Shown piece by piece: positions 43,904 to 53,500 of a DNA stretch of 64,000 nt. The translations under genes were made by a program, and so were the position numbers. A model generated the notes under the pieces. The model was not told the origin of the DNA and searched no databases. It saw nothing but the letters and a program-made list of their open reading frames with translations. Numbering within the stretch: the stretch's first letter is position 1; each line of letters begins with the position of its first letter. The DNA comes from Dyadobacter sp. CY356. Its GTDB lineage: Bacteria > Bacteroidota > Bacteroidia > Cytophagales > Spirosomataceae. The stretch lies in contig NZ_JAJTSZ010000005.1 in assembly GCF_021440195.1 (NCBI RefSeq), positions 186,001-250,000 on the forward strand, written 5' to 3'.

Positions 43904-44902
43904 TTACAACACTTGAAAACCATATGCATATGGATCGTCATCATCAATGATAATGGTGTTATAACCTGTCACCATTGCCCAACCTTCAATGCCTGGAATA
44001 ATGGCCGGTTTATCCCCGATCATCACTTCATCCTCCACAGTTCCGATAAACTTGGAGCCAATGATACTTTCGTGAATAAACTGATCGCCTTTTTTCAGTT
44101 TTCCTTTGGCATGCCATTGCGCCATACGCGCAGAGGTTCCGGTTCCGCAAGGTGATCTGTCAATCGCTTTATCACCATAAAAAACTGCGTTTCTGGCTGT
44201 TGAAGTCGGATCCAGTACGGCACCAGCCCATAAAAAATGACTAAGTCCGTTGATGTGTTCATTTTCAGGATGCACAAAAGTGTATTGCTCATTCATGCGC
44301 TTCCGGCAAACACGGCTCCAGCTGATCAGCTGGTCCGCTGTATAATTTTCCAGTCCTTTGAAATTCTCCTGAGGATCAACGATGGCATAAAAATTCCCGC
44401 CATAAGATACATCAACCGTCAATGTCCCTAAGTCCGGACATTCAACTGTTAACTTTTCAGCAGCCAGGAAAGATTTTATATTAACCAGCTTAACCGATTT
44501 TACTTTTTTCCCTTCCTGAACATATTCTACAAGGACAAGTCCGGCCGGTGTTTCAAGTCTTAATTTCCCGGGAATCTTTGGTGTTACGAGCCCTTCTTCA
44601 ATTGCGATCGTAACGGTACCAATGGTTCCATGTCCGCACATCGGCAGACAGCCACTGGTTTCAATATATAAAACACCAATGTCGTTTTCAGGATCAACAG
44701 GCGGATAGAGTATGCTTCCGCTCATCATGTCATGACCGCGAGGCTCAAACATTAAACCCTTTCTGATCCAGTCAAATTCTCTCAAAAAATGAAGCCTGCG
44801 CTCCATCATATTATTGCCTTGCAGCAACGGCCCGCCACCGGCAACCACTCTTACCGGATTTCCGCAAGTGTGGGCATCAATACAGAAAAAAGTTTTACGC
44901 AT
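43904..44902 (-). CDS. 4-hydroxyproline 2-epimerase (proline racemase family)
   Basis: 332 residues. Both catalytic cysteines of the family are present: C89 in 'LPMCGHGTIG' and C252 in 'DRSPCGTGTSARMA'. This separates it from the hydroxyproline dehydratases, which have Thr at the second place. The N-terminus 'FFCIDAHTCGNPVRVVAGGGP' is diagnostic. The enzyme converts trans-4-hydroxy-L-proline to cis-4-hydroxy-D-proline. The gene lies between the semialdehyde dehydrogenase and FAD oxidase genes on the same strand, with repeats on both sides, forming the first step of a complete hydroxyproline route. Confidence 0.95.
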   Translation of the reverse strand: MRKTFFCIDAHTCGNPVRVVAGGGPLLQGNNMMERRLHFLREFDWIRKGLMFEPRGHDMMSGSILYPPVDPENDIGVLYIETSGCLPMCGHGTIGTVTIAIEEGLVTPKIPGKLRLETPAGLVLVEYVQEGKKVKSVKLVNIKSFLAAEKLTVECPDLGTLTVDVSYGGNFYAIVDPQENFKGLENYTADQLISWSRVCRKRMNEQYTFVHPENEHINGLSHFLWAGAVLDPTSTARNAVFYGDKAIDRSPCGTGTSARMAQWHAKGKLKKGDQFIHESIIGSKFIGTVEDEVMIGDKPAIIPGIEGWAMVTGYNTIIIDDDDPYAYGFQVL

Positions 44903-44910
44903 AAATTATT

Positions 44911-45018
44911 GGCTTTCGGCCGTCGGCAATCAGCTGTCGGCTTTCAATATTGTAAACACTTTGAAATGCTATTATAAAACACATTAACCGATCGCCGAAA
45001 GCTGATCGCCGACAGCCT
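44911..45018. repeat. GTCGGC/GCCGAC-type repeat overlapping the dehydrogenase gene end
   Basis: The left arm 44911-44944 (GGCTTTCGGCCGTCGGCAAT and continuing) and the right arm 44988-45018 are imperfect inverted copies, for example CGGCAATCAGCTGTCGGC against CGGCGATCAGCTTTCGGC. The right arm codes for the last residues of the aldehyde dehydrogenase (KAVGDQLSAIG) and holds its stop codon region. Confidence 0.75.
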
Positions 45019-46483
45019 TCTTTGTTCTTTCATTGTTGACCGTCCGCCAGATATTCAGCGGATTGGCGTTTTGTAATTCTTGCGGCAAAAATTCATCCGG
45101 CCAGTTCTGGAAGCTTAATGGTCTTACAAAACGTTTGATCGAATCTGCACCAACCGAAGTATAAGCACTGTTGCTTGATGAAGGAAAAGGTCCGCCATGG
45201 TGCATCGACTTAACAACTTCAACACCTGTTGGATAATTGTTGAATAAAATCCGTCCGCATTTGGTCTGCAAAAGAGAAATAATTTCTTCCCGGGCTGCCA
45301 GATCTTCGTTTGTTGCAAAAAGTGAAACGGTCAATTGGCCTTCAATTTTCTCCGTTACTGCCAGCATTTCTGCTGCGTCTTTACACTGAACGATCAAAGC
45401 AAACGGCCCGAAAACTTCATGAAGCAGTGCCGGATTTACAAGTAATTCAACGCCCGCAACTGTTGCAACGGTTGGAATTCCCTGTCCTTCTGCCGCTTCC
45501 GTTTCAGAAACCGCAAGCACTTCAACGCCGGATTGTCCGATAACTTTTTCACGACTATCGGCATATCCGGCTGCAATTTTCTTGTTAAGCATTACACCAG
45601 GAGCTATTTTAATGATCTCTCCTTTTAATGCTTCAATAAATTGATTCAATTCCTCGCCTGCCATCCCAACTACTAAACCGGGATTGGTACAAAACTGCCC
45701 TACACCCAATGTCAGTGATCCTGCATATTGTTTTGCCAATTCCTGTGGAGCTGAGCTTAATTTGCCAGGCAACAGAAACAAAGGATTGATACTGCCCATT
45801 TCGGCGAAAACCGGTATAGGTTCCGGGCGTTCGTTTGCCAGATCTACCAAAGCTTTTCCGCCACGATAGGATCCTGTAAATCCAACTGCCTTAATTAACG
45901 GATGACTTACCAGTTGCTGACCCGTTTCGTAGGTTGAACTATATATATGTGCAAAAGTACCTTCCGGCATTCCGCTTTTTTCAGCTGCGCGGAAGATCGC
46001 ATCAGCCATAATTCCGGAAGTTACCGGATGGCCTTCATGCGCTTTTACAATCACCGGGCAACCTGCCGCAATAGCACTTGCCGTATCACCACCCGCTGTT
46101 GAAAATGCAAACGGAAAGTTACTTGCACCAAAAACAGCCACAGGACCTAATGGAACCGATGTTTTTCTCAAATCAGGTTTTGGTGGTGTGCGTTCTGCAT
46201 TGGCGGTATCGATACTTGCATCAAGAGAATCACCGCGTTCCAAAGCATCAGCGTAACTGCGCCACTGAAATATTGTTCTGCCTTTTTCTCCCGTCAAACG
46301 AGCTTCCGGCAAATTGGATTCTTTTTGTGCTGTCTGAATTAGTTCAGGGCCAATGGCTTCAATTTCATCAGCCACAGCGCGCATGAAAGCGACACGTTTC
46401 TGAATCGGGGATTTCTTACTTATCAAAAAAGCTTCGTATGCTTTCTCGACTATTTTGTTTAGTTCTTCTTTTGATATATCCAT
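44984..46483 (-). CDS. NADP-type aldehyde dehydrogenase, candidate 2-oxoglutarate semialdehyde dehydrogenase
   Basis: About 499 residues from the ATG at 46483, where homology begins (MDISKEELNKIVEKAYEAF). The longer frame to 46585 has only a TTG start in a repeat. The catalytic Cys lies in 'LGVGQFCTNPGLVVG' (about residue 265) and the general-base Glu in 'PVFAEMGSINPLFLLPG', the pattern of the KGSADH class. It oxidises 2-oxoglutarate semialdehyde to 2-oxoglutarate, the last step of the hydroxyproline route. Its final residues (KAVGDQLSAIG) are read from a palindromic repeat, so the natural C-terminus was probably a little shorter or different. Confidence 0.93.
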   Translation of the reverse strand: MDISKEELNKIVEKAYEAFLISKKSPIQKRVAFMRAVADEIEAIGPELIQTAQKESNLPEARLTGEKGRTIFQWRSYADALERGDSLDASIDTANAERTPPKPDLRKTSVPLGPVAVFGASNFPFAFSTAGGDTASAIAAGCPVIVKAHEGHPVTSGIMADAIFRAAEKSGMPEGTFAHIYSSTYETGQQLVSHPLIKAVGFTGSYRGGKALVDLANERPEPIPVFAEMGSINPLFLLPGKLSSAPQELAKQYAGSLTLGVGQFCTNPGLVVGMAGEELNQFIEALKGEIIKIAPGVMLNKKIAAGYADSREKVIGQSGVEVLAVSETEAAEGQGIPTVATVAGVELLVNPALLHEVFGPFALIVQCKDAAEMLAVTEKIEGQLTVSLFATNEDLAAREEIISLLQTKCGRILFNNYPTGVEVVKSMHHGGPFPSSSNSAYTSVGADSIKRFVRPLSFQNWPDEFLPQELQNANPLNIWRTVNNERTKKAVGDQLSAIG

Positions 46484-46511
46484 TGTTATTGCATTTAACT
46501 TATCGGGTTCA

Positions 46512-46625
46512 GGATGACCAGTTAGAGCTTCTTTGGAGCCTCCAAATTCAAAAAGAAACGTGCCGGACTTCATGGGCGACTCCAATGGAGTCGGGCAAAT
46601 AGTTCCATAATCCTGGGCTATAAAC
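46512..46625. repeat. REP-like palindromes between deaminase and dehydrogenase genes
   Basis: The clear hairpin is CGACTCCA-a-TGGAGTCG (46577-46593); a second, weaker one around 46529-46546 involves GCTTCTTTGGAGC. No gene is seen in the 190-base spacer 46484-46672. It looks like another dispersed repeat family and may also shape the mRNA between the two genes. Confidence 0.6.
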
Positions 46626-46672
46626 AGGGAACCACAATATGGTTATACTTAGTTCTCAAAAGCAATAAGCAA

Positions 46673-47611
46673 TTACGCCAAAGTCGGATCTGCTACCAGA
46701 TTAAGATATTCAGGTAACTCAGCTTGTGTTTCGATTGCTTTGTTAATGATCGCCAGCACTTTTTCCCTTTCTGCACCATCCAACACCAATCTTGGCGCTC
46801 TTACATATTCCGAACCAATACCTGCAAGTTTGGCGGCAAGCTTAATATTTTGTACCAGTTTAGGATGAATATCAAGTTCCAAAAGCGGAAGATACCATCT
46901 GTAAACGGCAAGCGCTTCTTTATACTGGCCAGCTTTTACAAGGTTGAAAATCGCAACAGTTTCTTTTGGAAATGCGTCAACCAATCCGCCAACAACGCCA
47001 TCAGCGCCAAGCATAACTTCTTCCATAATTAGTGTATCAACACCACAGAAAACCTTGAAACGATCTCCAAACCGGTTGAAAATACGTGTTACATTACTTA
47101 CATCACGGGTTGATTCCTTAATCGCCTGGATGTTTGGGTAAGCTGATAATTGCTCAAACATATCCAGTGTTACTTCAATTTTATAATCCACCGGATTGTT
47201 ATAAATCATCAAAGGCAACGAAGTATTTTGTGCAATGGTTGAAAAATAAACAACCGTTTCATGATCGTCAGCCTTGTAACGCATCGGAGGCAAAACCATC
47301 AGTCCGTCTGCACCAATTGCTTCTGCCTGTTTTGCGATATTTACCGCTACAAAAGTGGATTGTTCTGCAATACACAAAACAACCGGCATACCGGCAGGAA
47401 GTGTTTTTTTTGCAAACTTTACCAATTCGAATTTCTCATCCGTGGTTAAAGTACTTGCTTCTCCCAACGATCCTGCAACTATAACACCCGAGATTCCGGC
47501 TTCCACCTGGGCTGAAAGATTTTTTTCAAACAGATCAAAATCGATTGTATCGTCGGCGTTAAACGGAGTTAAGAGTGCAGGAAAGATGCCCTGCCATGAT
47601 GCCTTGTTCAT
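46673..47611 (-). CDS. DapA-family lyase, candidate pyrroline-4-hydroxy-2-carboxylate deaminase
   Basis: 312 residues from the ATG at 47611 (MNKASWQGIFPALLTPFNAD). The upstream TTG-started extension is not conserved-looking. Family hallmarks are 'GVIVAGSLGEASTLT', Tyr in 'LPLMIYNNPVDYK' and the Schiff-base Lys in 'NIQAIKESTRDVSN'. Within a cluster of hydroxyproline epimerase, D-amino-acid oxidase and oxoglutarate-semialdehyde dehydrogenase genes, the likely reaction is deamination and dehydration of pyrroline-4-hydroxy-2-carboxylate to 2-oxoglutarate semialdehyde. It is the promoter-proximal gene of this minus-strand group and faces the 332-base divergent spacer. Confidence 0.92.
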   Translation of the reverse strand: MNKASWQGIFPALLTPFNADDTIDFDLFEKNLSAQVEAGISGVIVAGSLGEASTLTTDEKFELVKFAKKTLPAGMPVVLCIAEQSTFVAVNIAKQAEAIGADGLMVLPPMRYKADDHETVVYFSTIAQNTSLPLMIYNNPVDYKIEVTLDMFEQLSAYPNIQAIKESTRDVSNVTRIFNRFGDRFKVFCGVDTLIMEEVMLGADGVVGGLVDAFPKETVAIFNLVKAGQYKEALAVYRWYLPLLELDIHPKLVQNIKLAAKLAGIGSEYVRAPRLVLDGAEREKVLAIINKAIETQAELPEYLNLVADPTLA

Positions 47612-47943
47612 AATATATGTTTTGATAAAATTAAGAATTCTGATTTTTAACAAAGATAATTCGCCGAATTGGCAGAAACCATTCTAGTATTAATCAATAA
47701 TACACAGATTTTAACATAAATGCAGTTGCACTATACTTAAATAAGTATTGAAACAACTTAAAAAAATGAAAATGTTAATATTGGTCAAAAGTTGCTGCTC
47801 AGTGGTTCACATAGAACATACAGCATAACAGTAGCAAATGGCCAGACCGCTTCCAACTGATTTTTCCCTAAAACGGATTTAAATCCTTAATTTTGTAGTT
47901 AATATTCCTATCAACCCAATATTTGTAAATAACAATATTTCGT
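47612..47943. promoter_or_regulatory. divergent spacer between deaminase and Gfo/Idh genes
   Basis: 332 bases, A+T-rich, with no reading frame of note. It must hold the promoters of both directions. CTAGTATTAATCAA at 47684-47697 resembles CTAGTACTAATCAA inside the 72-bp element at 10538 (13 of 14), which may be chance. TAATTTTG at 47888 resembles a Bacteroidota -7 box (TAnnTTTG), but I see no convincing -33 partner. Confidence 0.4.
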
Positions 47944-49038
47944 ATGTCTGCTTCAATAAATGAAAATCCGGTTCGCGTTCTGGTGGTCGGCTGTGGTAAT
48001 ATGGGCGCTTCACACGCCATTGCCTATCAATTATCCGATGGTTTCGAAATTTGCGGAATTGTCTCAACCGGAAAAAGCAAAGAGGTTTTGAATGAAAAAC
48101 TTGGCGGCGGTTATGCCTTGTTCAGTGATTATGATACTGCGTTGAATGAAACCAAACCGGATGCCGTTTGTATTTCCACTTATCCGGATACTCATGAAAG
48201 TTTTGCAATCCAGGCGTTACAGGCTGGTGCGCATGTATTTATAGAAAAACCATTGGCAGATTCTGTTGAAGGTGCGAAAAGAGTTGTAGCTGCTGCAAAG
48301 GAAGCGGGTAAAAAAGTGGTTGTCGGTTATATCCTGCGCCATCATCCGTCATGGGAACGTTTTGTTAAAGAGGCGCAGAATATCGGAAAACCGTTGGTAA
48401 TGCGTATGAACCTGAACCAGCAGAGCCACGGATATATGTGGACTGTCCACAGAAATTTAATGAAAAGCCTGAGCCCGATTGTGGATTGCGGTGTGCATTA
48501 TATTGATGTCATGTGCCAGATGACGCGCTCAAAACCAATCCGTGTCAATGCGATTGGTGCCCGTCTGACTGATGATATACCGGAAGGAAATTACAATTAT
48601 GGCCAGCTTCAGATCTGGTTTGAAGATGGATCTGTGGGCTGGTATGAAGCGGGCTGGGGACCGATGATCAGTGAAACCGCATTTTTTGTAAAAGATGTGA
48701 TCGGGCCAAAAGGTTCGGTTTCTATTGTTGCAAAAGATGCAGGCGGAGCCGGAAAATCCTCATCTGTGGAGGCGCATACCAAAACAGAATCTATTCGGGT
48801 GCACCATGCGGCATTGAATGATCAGGATGAATTTGTACACGAAGACAGCTGGATTAATCTGGAAGACGAGCCTGACCACCAGGAACTGTGTAACCGCGAA
48901 CAGGCCTATTTTCTAAGAGCTATTAAAGAAGATATTGATCTTACAGATCATCTCGAAGATGCCGTAACAAGTCTGCAGATAGCATTTGCCTGTGATGAAT
49001 CCGTGCGCAATGGAGGCAAAACCATTGATTTAGTTTAA
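47944..49038 (+). CDS. Gfo/Idh/MocA-family oxidoreductase
   Basis: 364 residues without a signal peptide. The Rossmann motif is 'VRVLVVGCGNMGASHAIAY', the canonical EKP is kept in 'AHVFIEKPLADSVEGA', and 'DCGVHYIDVMCQMTRSKP' holds the substrate-side His. All positions missing in the 16314 paralogue are present here. The substrate is a sugar, cyclitol or similar polyol, not readable from sequence. It is divergent from the hydroxyproline operon and followed by a strong terminator, so it is probably transcribed alone. Confidence 0.92.
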   Translation: MSASINENPVRVLVVGCGNMGASHAIAYQLSDGFEICGIVSTGKSKEVLNEKLGGGYALFSDYDTALNETKPDAVCISTYPDTHESFAIQALQAGAHVFIEKPLADSVEGAKRVVAAAKEAGKKVVVGYILRHHPSWERFVKEAQNIGKPLVMRMNLNQQSHGYMWTVHRNLMKSLSPIVDCGVHYIDVMCQMTRSKPIRVNAIGARLTDDIPEGNYNYGQLQIWFEDGSVGWYEAGWGPMISETAFFVKDVIGPKGSVSIVAKDAGGAGKSSSVEAHTKTESIRVHHAALNDQDEFVHEDSWINLEDEPDHQELCNREQAYFLRAIKEDIDLTDHLEDAVTSLQIAFACDESVRNGGKTIDLV

Positions 49039-49056
49039 GTTAGAGATTTCAGTTTA

Positions 49057-49120
49057 AATTCCTGCCAAAAAAAATTGCTGTTTTATTAAACAGTTAAATT
49101 TTTGGCAGGAATTTTTTTTG
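49057..49120 (+). terminator. terminator behind Gfo/Idh gene with nested hairpin
   Basis: A 15-bp stem AATTCCTGCCAAAAA (49057-49071) / TTTTTGGCAGGAATT (49099-49113) encloses a second hairpin, CTGTTT-tatt-AAACAG (49078-49093), and is followed by a T run. Confidence 0.88.
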
Positions 49121-49133
49121 CAAACGTTTGCAA
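49118..49133. promoter_or_regulatory. perfect LacI-type palindrome before the sigma/SusCD locus
   Basis: TTGCAAACGTTTGCAA is a perfect 16-bp palindrome with central CG, as in PurR/CcpA-type operators. Its core differs from the site at 3004 only at the two positions flanking CG. It lies 134 bases before the sigma-factor ATG. Confidence 0.65.
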
Positions 49134-49267
49134 TGAGGTTTTAATATTAATATTAAAATAGTATTTAAATATTCTGGTTATTTATCATAATATTGCCAGT
49201 ACTTATTAAAAATTTGAAATTTCCATTGATAAAATTGCATTCCTCTCACTCTGACAAAAACGCAAAT

Positions 49268-49882
49268 ATGAAAACTAAGCGGATTCAGTTTATGGAATTT
49301 AGTGATGAAAACCTGCTCCTTGAAATTAAGCTTGATAATCATGATGCTTTCGAAGAATTGTATAGCCGCTACTTTTTCAGAGTCCTTAACGACGCTTATA
49401 AAAGGTTGCGCGACCGTGATCATGCGGAAGAGCTGGTTCAGGATCTCTTTGTTGGAATATGGCTCAAAAGGCATCAAATTGTAGTTGCTAAAACGTTTGA
49501 TGCGTACTTGCATACTTGTTTACGCAATGCCGTAATTTCATTTTTCCGGAAGAATAATAAGGTTGTTGAGTATCCCGAAAACTTTACAGACCGTGAAGAT
49601 ACGCAGGCGACGAATGAAGAAATTGCTTACAATGATTTGAAGATTGCCTATGATCGAACCATTTCGGTTTTGCCGGATAAATGCCGTAATACTTACGAAA
49701 TGTTTGAGAGTGGACTGACGATTCAACAAATTGCAAATTCTTCTAATGTCTCACCTAAAACGGTTGAAAGTCATCTGTTAAAAGCGCGTAATACCATTCG
49801 CTTTAAACTTCGTGAATTCTCTGCGGCATGTTCATTGTCCTTGTTGTTCAGCATCTTAGAACAAACCATTGAACTCGTTTAG
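49268..49882 (+). CDS. ECF-type RNA polymerase sigma-70 factor
   Basis: 204 residues from the ATG at 49268; the longer frame starts with TTG at 49193. Region 2 is 'AFEELYSRYFFRVLNDAYKRL' with 'RDHAEELVQDLFVGIWLKRH', and region 4 is 'CRNTYEMFESGLTIQQIANSSN' with 'SPKTVESHLLKARNTIRFKL'. In Bacteroidota such sigma factors are usually paired with a FecR anti-sigma factor and a SusC receptor carrying an STN domain. Here the anti-sigma gene is truncated and the SusC lacks an STN domain, so the factor may be unregulated or under a distant anti-sigma factor. A terminator-like hairpin follows at 49932. Confidence 0.93.
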   Translation: MKTKRIQFMEFSDENLLLEIKLDNHDAFEELYSRYFFRVLNDAYKRLRDRDHAEELVQDLFVGIWLKRHQIVVAKTFDAYLHTCLRNAVISFFRKNNKVVEYPENFTDREDTQATNEEIAYNDLKIAYDRTISVLPDKCRNTYEMFESGLTIQQIANSSNVSPKTVESHLLKARNTIRFKLREFSAACSLSLLFSILEQTIELV

Positions 49883-49931
49883 TATCACAATAAAAATATT
49901 TTCTTTTTTTTTATAACACAACTAAGGTATC

Positions 49932-49965
49932 AGAGCCTCTTGTACGTCCTTGTACAAAAGGCTCT
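49932..49965 (+). terminator. rho-independent terminator behind the sigma factor
   Basis: AGAGCCTCTTGTACA pairs with TGTACAAAAGGCTCT with one mismatch and is followed by TTTTT. Confidence 0.85.
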
Positions 49966-50009
49966 TTTTGCATTATAATAATTAATATTTATCCGAAACG
50001 AATGAATTC

Positions 50010-50342
50010 ATGAATAGACCTGTACCTTCTGAACTTTTGGATAAATATTTAAACGGCACTTGTACATCACAGGAGTCGGCACAAGTAGAGGGTTGGTATC
50101 AGTCATTCGAAAATAACCCTGAGCTGGACGTTATGTTTCCGGAATCCAAAAGTGATGAGTATTCCAACGCCGTTTTTGAGAAAATCAGGTCACAAATAAA
50201 ACTGAAAGAAATCAATGGCAAAATCTCCCGAAAGCAGCACAATGAAAGGTTGTCTGCGATAAGCAGCCTGATAAGCCAGGCCATGTACACTACCTGCACC
50301 ATTAAAAATGTAAAATTTAGCCATTACAGCTCTGCATTTTAA
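50010..50342 (+). pseudogene. truncated FecR-type anti-sigma factor
   Basis: 110 residues. The first 70 residues (ELLDKYLNGTCTSQESAQVE, then 'WYQSFENNPELD') match the N-terminal cytoplasmic sigma-binding part of FecR-type anti-sigma factors of Bacteroidota. The transmembrane helix and periplasmic FecR domain (normally about 320-400 residues in all) are missing, and the last 40 residues look unrelated. The following spacer shows no remaining FecR sequence. It may be a decayed gene, or a soluble sigma-binding fragment. Confidence 0.7.
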
Positions 50343-50406
50343 TAATCGAATTACACAGTTTACTACTCAAATAAATTTTACAAACCTTTAACTACAATTA
50401 ACATTT

Positions 50407-50475
50407 ATGAAAAAAACTTCCGTGACAAGAGATTTAGGCTGCATTCAGCAGATGATACCATTCACTTTAACATAA
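50407..50475 (+). pseudogene. 22-codon frame, possible N-terminal scrap of an older SusC gene
   Basis: ATG at 50407 opens MKKTSVTRDLGCIQQMIPFT and ends after two more codons at TAA. The basic start, followed directly by the beginning of a hydrophobic stretch, resembles the N-terminal signal of receptors with an STN domain. The call is tentative; it could be a chance frame. It lies between the truncated anti-sigma gene and the intact SusC gene. Confidence 0.35.
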
Positions 50476-50528
50476 TCTGCGTGAATAGAATATACCAAAA
50501 CATTTTCATAATTAAAGCAACCAACCGT

Positions 50529-53500
50529 ATGAAAAGGAATATTACCGGAAATAGTATGTCTCTCAAAGGAGCCATACAAAAAACAACATTAATGCTGCTT
50601 GCGCTTCTATGTTCTTTTGGAACATACGCCAACGGCCGGATTGAAAAAACAGTAACTACGGGAACAAATTCTGCAAAAACAGCAGACAGAACTATCAAAG
50701 GAAAAGTTACTGAAAAAGATAAAAACGAAGGCCTTCCGGGCGTAAACGTTGTTATCAAAGGAACCAGCACTGGTACAACAACGGATGCAACGGGTGCTTA
50801 CACACTTTCTGTACCTGAAAGTGGTGCTACTCTTGTGTTCAGTTTTGTAGGTTATGTAAGTCAGGAAGTTTTAGTTGGCAACCGTTCTACAATTGATGTT
50901 GCTATTGAATCTGATACAAAAGCACTTAGTGAAGTGGTTGTTATCGGTTATGGTACTGCAAAAAAATCCGACTTAACGGGTTCTGTTGGATCCGTAAAAG
51001 AAGATCAGCTTAAAGAAAGACCTTCTCCTTCTTTAAATCAGGCTCTTCAAGGTAAAGTTTCAGGGGTTCAGGTTAACGTAAACTCTGGCCGTCCGGGTGG
51101 AAGAAGCAATATCCGTATCCGTGGTTTCAGTTCTATCAACTCTTCTAATAACCCATTGTATGTGGTGGATGGAGTAATGCTTCCACAAGGAACTCAAAAT
51201 CAGTACAGCTCAGCCATTGACTATATCAACCCGAATGATATCGTTTCGGTTGAAGTATTGAAAGATGCATCTTCTACTGCGATTTATGGAGCAAGAGGTG
51301 CAAATGGTGTAATCCTTGTTCAAACTAAAAAAGGAAGATCAGGCGAAGGTGTGATCACATACAATGTCGATGTGAGCGTTCCAACAATCGGGCCGAAAAG
51401 ACCGAAAGTATTGAATGCGCAGCAATATCTTGACGTTGAAGATCTTGCTTACAAAAACATCGAAAAATTCGATCCGGCCGGATGGGCTTCTGGAAAATAT
51501 GCAAACTTGAACCCTCAGACGCGTAGAGCTGCTTTTAGTTTACAACATCCTGATGTATTTACCCTTGCAGCAGATGGAAGCTACAAACCAAACTATGATA
51601 CTGACTGGTTCAAAGAAGCAACACAGAATAAAATCTCTCAAAACCATCAGTTAGGTTTCAGTGGTGGAAATGAAAAAACAACTTATGCATTGTCTCTTGG
51701 CTACCGTGATGATCAGGGTCTGTTGAAAGAATCTTATTTGAAACGTTATTCAACACGTTTCAGCATTGATGATCAGGTTAAAAAATGGTTGAAAATCGGA
51801 GCTACTCTGAGTTATAACAACCAGAGCGAAAACCTTGTCGATATCAATGATGCCGTTCCTCGTCAAATGGTGGAAGATTTTCCTTTCCTTCCTGTAAGAT
51901 ACCCGGACGGAACTTTTGCCAACAACCGTGATTATCCACAGGCAGAAGGTTCATTCAGTTCAATCCACCGATTGACAGGTCGTAAATATATCGTAAATAC
52001 TGCTACAACATTAGGTAGTTTATATGGAAATCTTACCCTTGCAAAAGGTTTGGAATTACGCTCAGTATTGGGTATTAACGTGGTAAACCAGGAAGTTAAC
52101 CAATCTCAGACACGTACTTTGGCTATCTCTGAATTTGGTACTGCCAGCAAAGACGCAAGAAAAGAAACGTTCTGGTCATGGGAAAACTATTTAACTTACA
52201 ACAAGTCATTTGGTATCCACGCAATTAACGCACTTGCCGGTATTTCATGGCAGAAAACCAATATCACAACTACGGGAGCAAGCGTTCGTAACTTCTCAAC
52301 GGATTATTTTGGTTTTGATAACCTTGGTGCTGGTGCTACTTTACCTGGTGTTTCTTCAGGTGCGCAAAGCTTTGCATTTAACTCGTACTTCGGTCGTGTT
52401 AACTATACCTTGCTTGATAAATACCTGGTTACATTCACAGGACGTGCGGATGGATCTTCTAAATTTGGAGAAAACCACAAATTCGCATTTTTCCCATCTG
52501 CTGCCCTGGCATGGAAAGTGTCTGACGAAGAATTCCTGAAAGGAAATTCAGTGATATCTAACCTGAAAGTTCGTACAAGTTACGGTTTGACTGGTAACTC
52601 TGAAATTCCTCCATACTCATCTTTGTCATTGTTGAGCTCTACTTATGCAACAATTTACAATGATACGAAAGTGAGCGGAACAGGTATCAACCGTTTGGCT
52701 AACCCTGATTTGAAATGGGAAAAAACAGCACAAACTGATGCAGGTGTTGAAATCAGTTTCTTAAAAGGAAGAATTTCGGTAGAAGCGGATTACTATTACA
52801 GAAAAACAACAGACATGCTTTTGGATGCACCGGTACCCCGTTCAAGCGGTTATGCTGTAATCAGAAAGAACATCGGTTCTATGCAGAACAAAGGGTTTGA
52901 ATTCACTTTGAATACAACCAACATCGAAAGAGGTGACTTTACCTGGAATTCAAGTTTCAATATTTCTTTGAACAGAAATAAAGTACTTTCATTGGCAACA
53001 CCTTCGGATATCTTCGGAGTGGGTGGTCCTAACTTTACAAACCAGACAGGTATTATCCGTATCGGCGAACCAGTTGGATCGTTCTGGGGATTGACACGTT
53101 TAGGAACATGGAGCGAAGCTGAAAGAGACGAAGCAGCTAAATTCACCAGCTACCGTAATAACCTTACGATGTTACCAGGTGATATCAAATACAAAGACTT
53201 AAATGGTGATGGAGCCATCACAGACGCTGACCGTTCGATCATCGGTAACGGTAGCCCGAAAGCTTGGGGTACATTCTCGAACACAGTTCGTTTTAAAAGC
53301 TTTGATTTGACGTTTGATGTGCAATATTCTTATGGTAATGATGTAATGGACATGACGCTTCACCCAAGTGAAGACCGCGTTTCTATCGCAAACAGCTACA
53401 CTACTGTATTGAACGCATGGACTCCAACAAACCAGAATACGCCGGTTGCACAGATTCGCGAAACAAGAGCAGGATATGTTACAAACGTAGATTCTCACTG

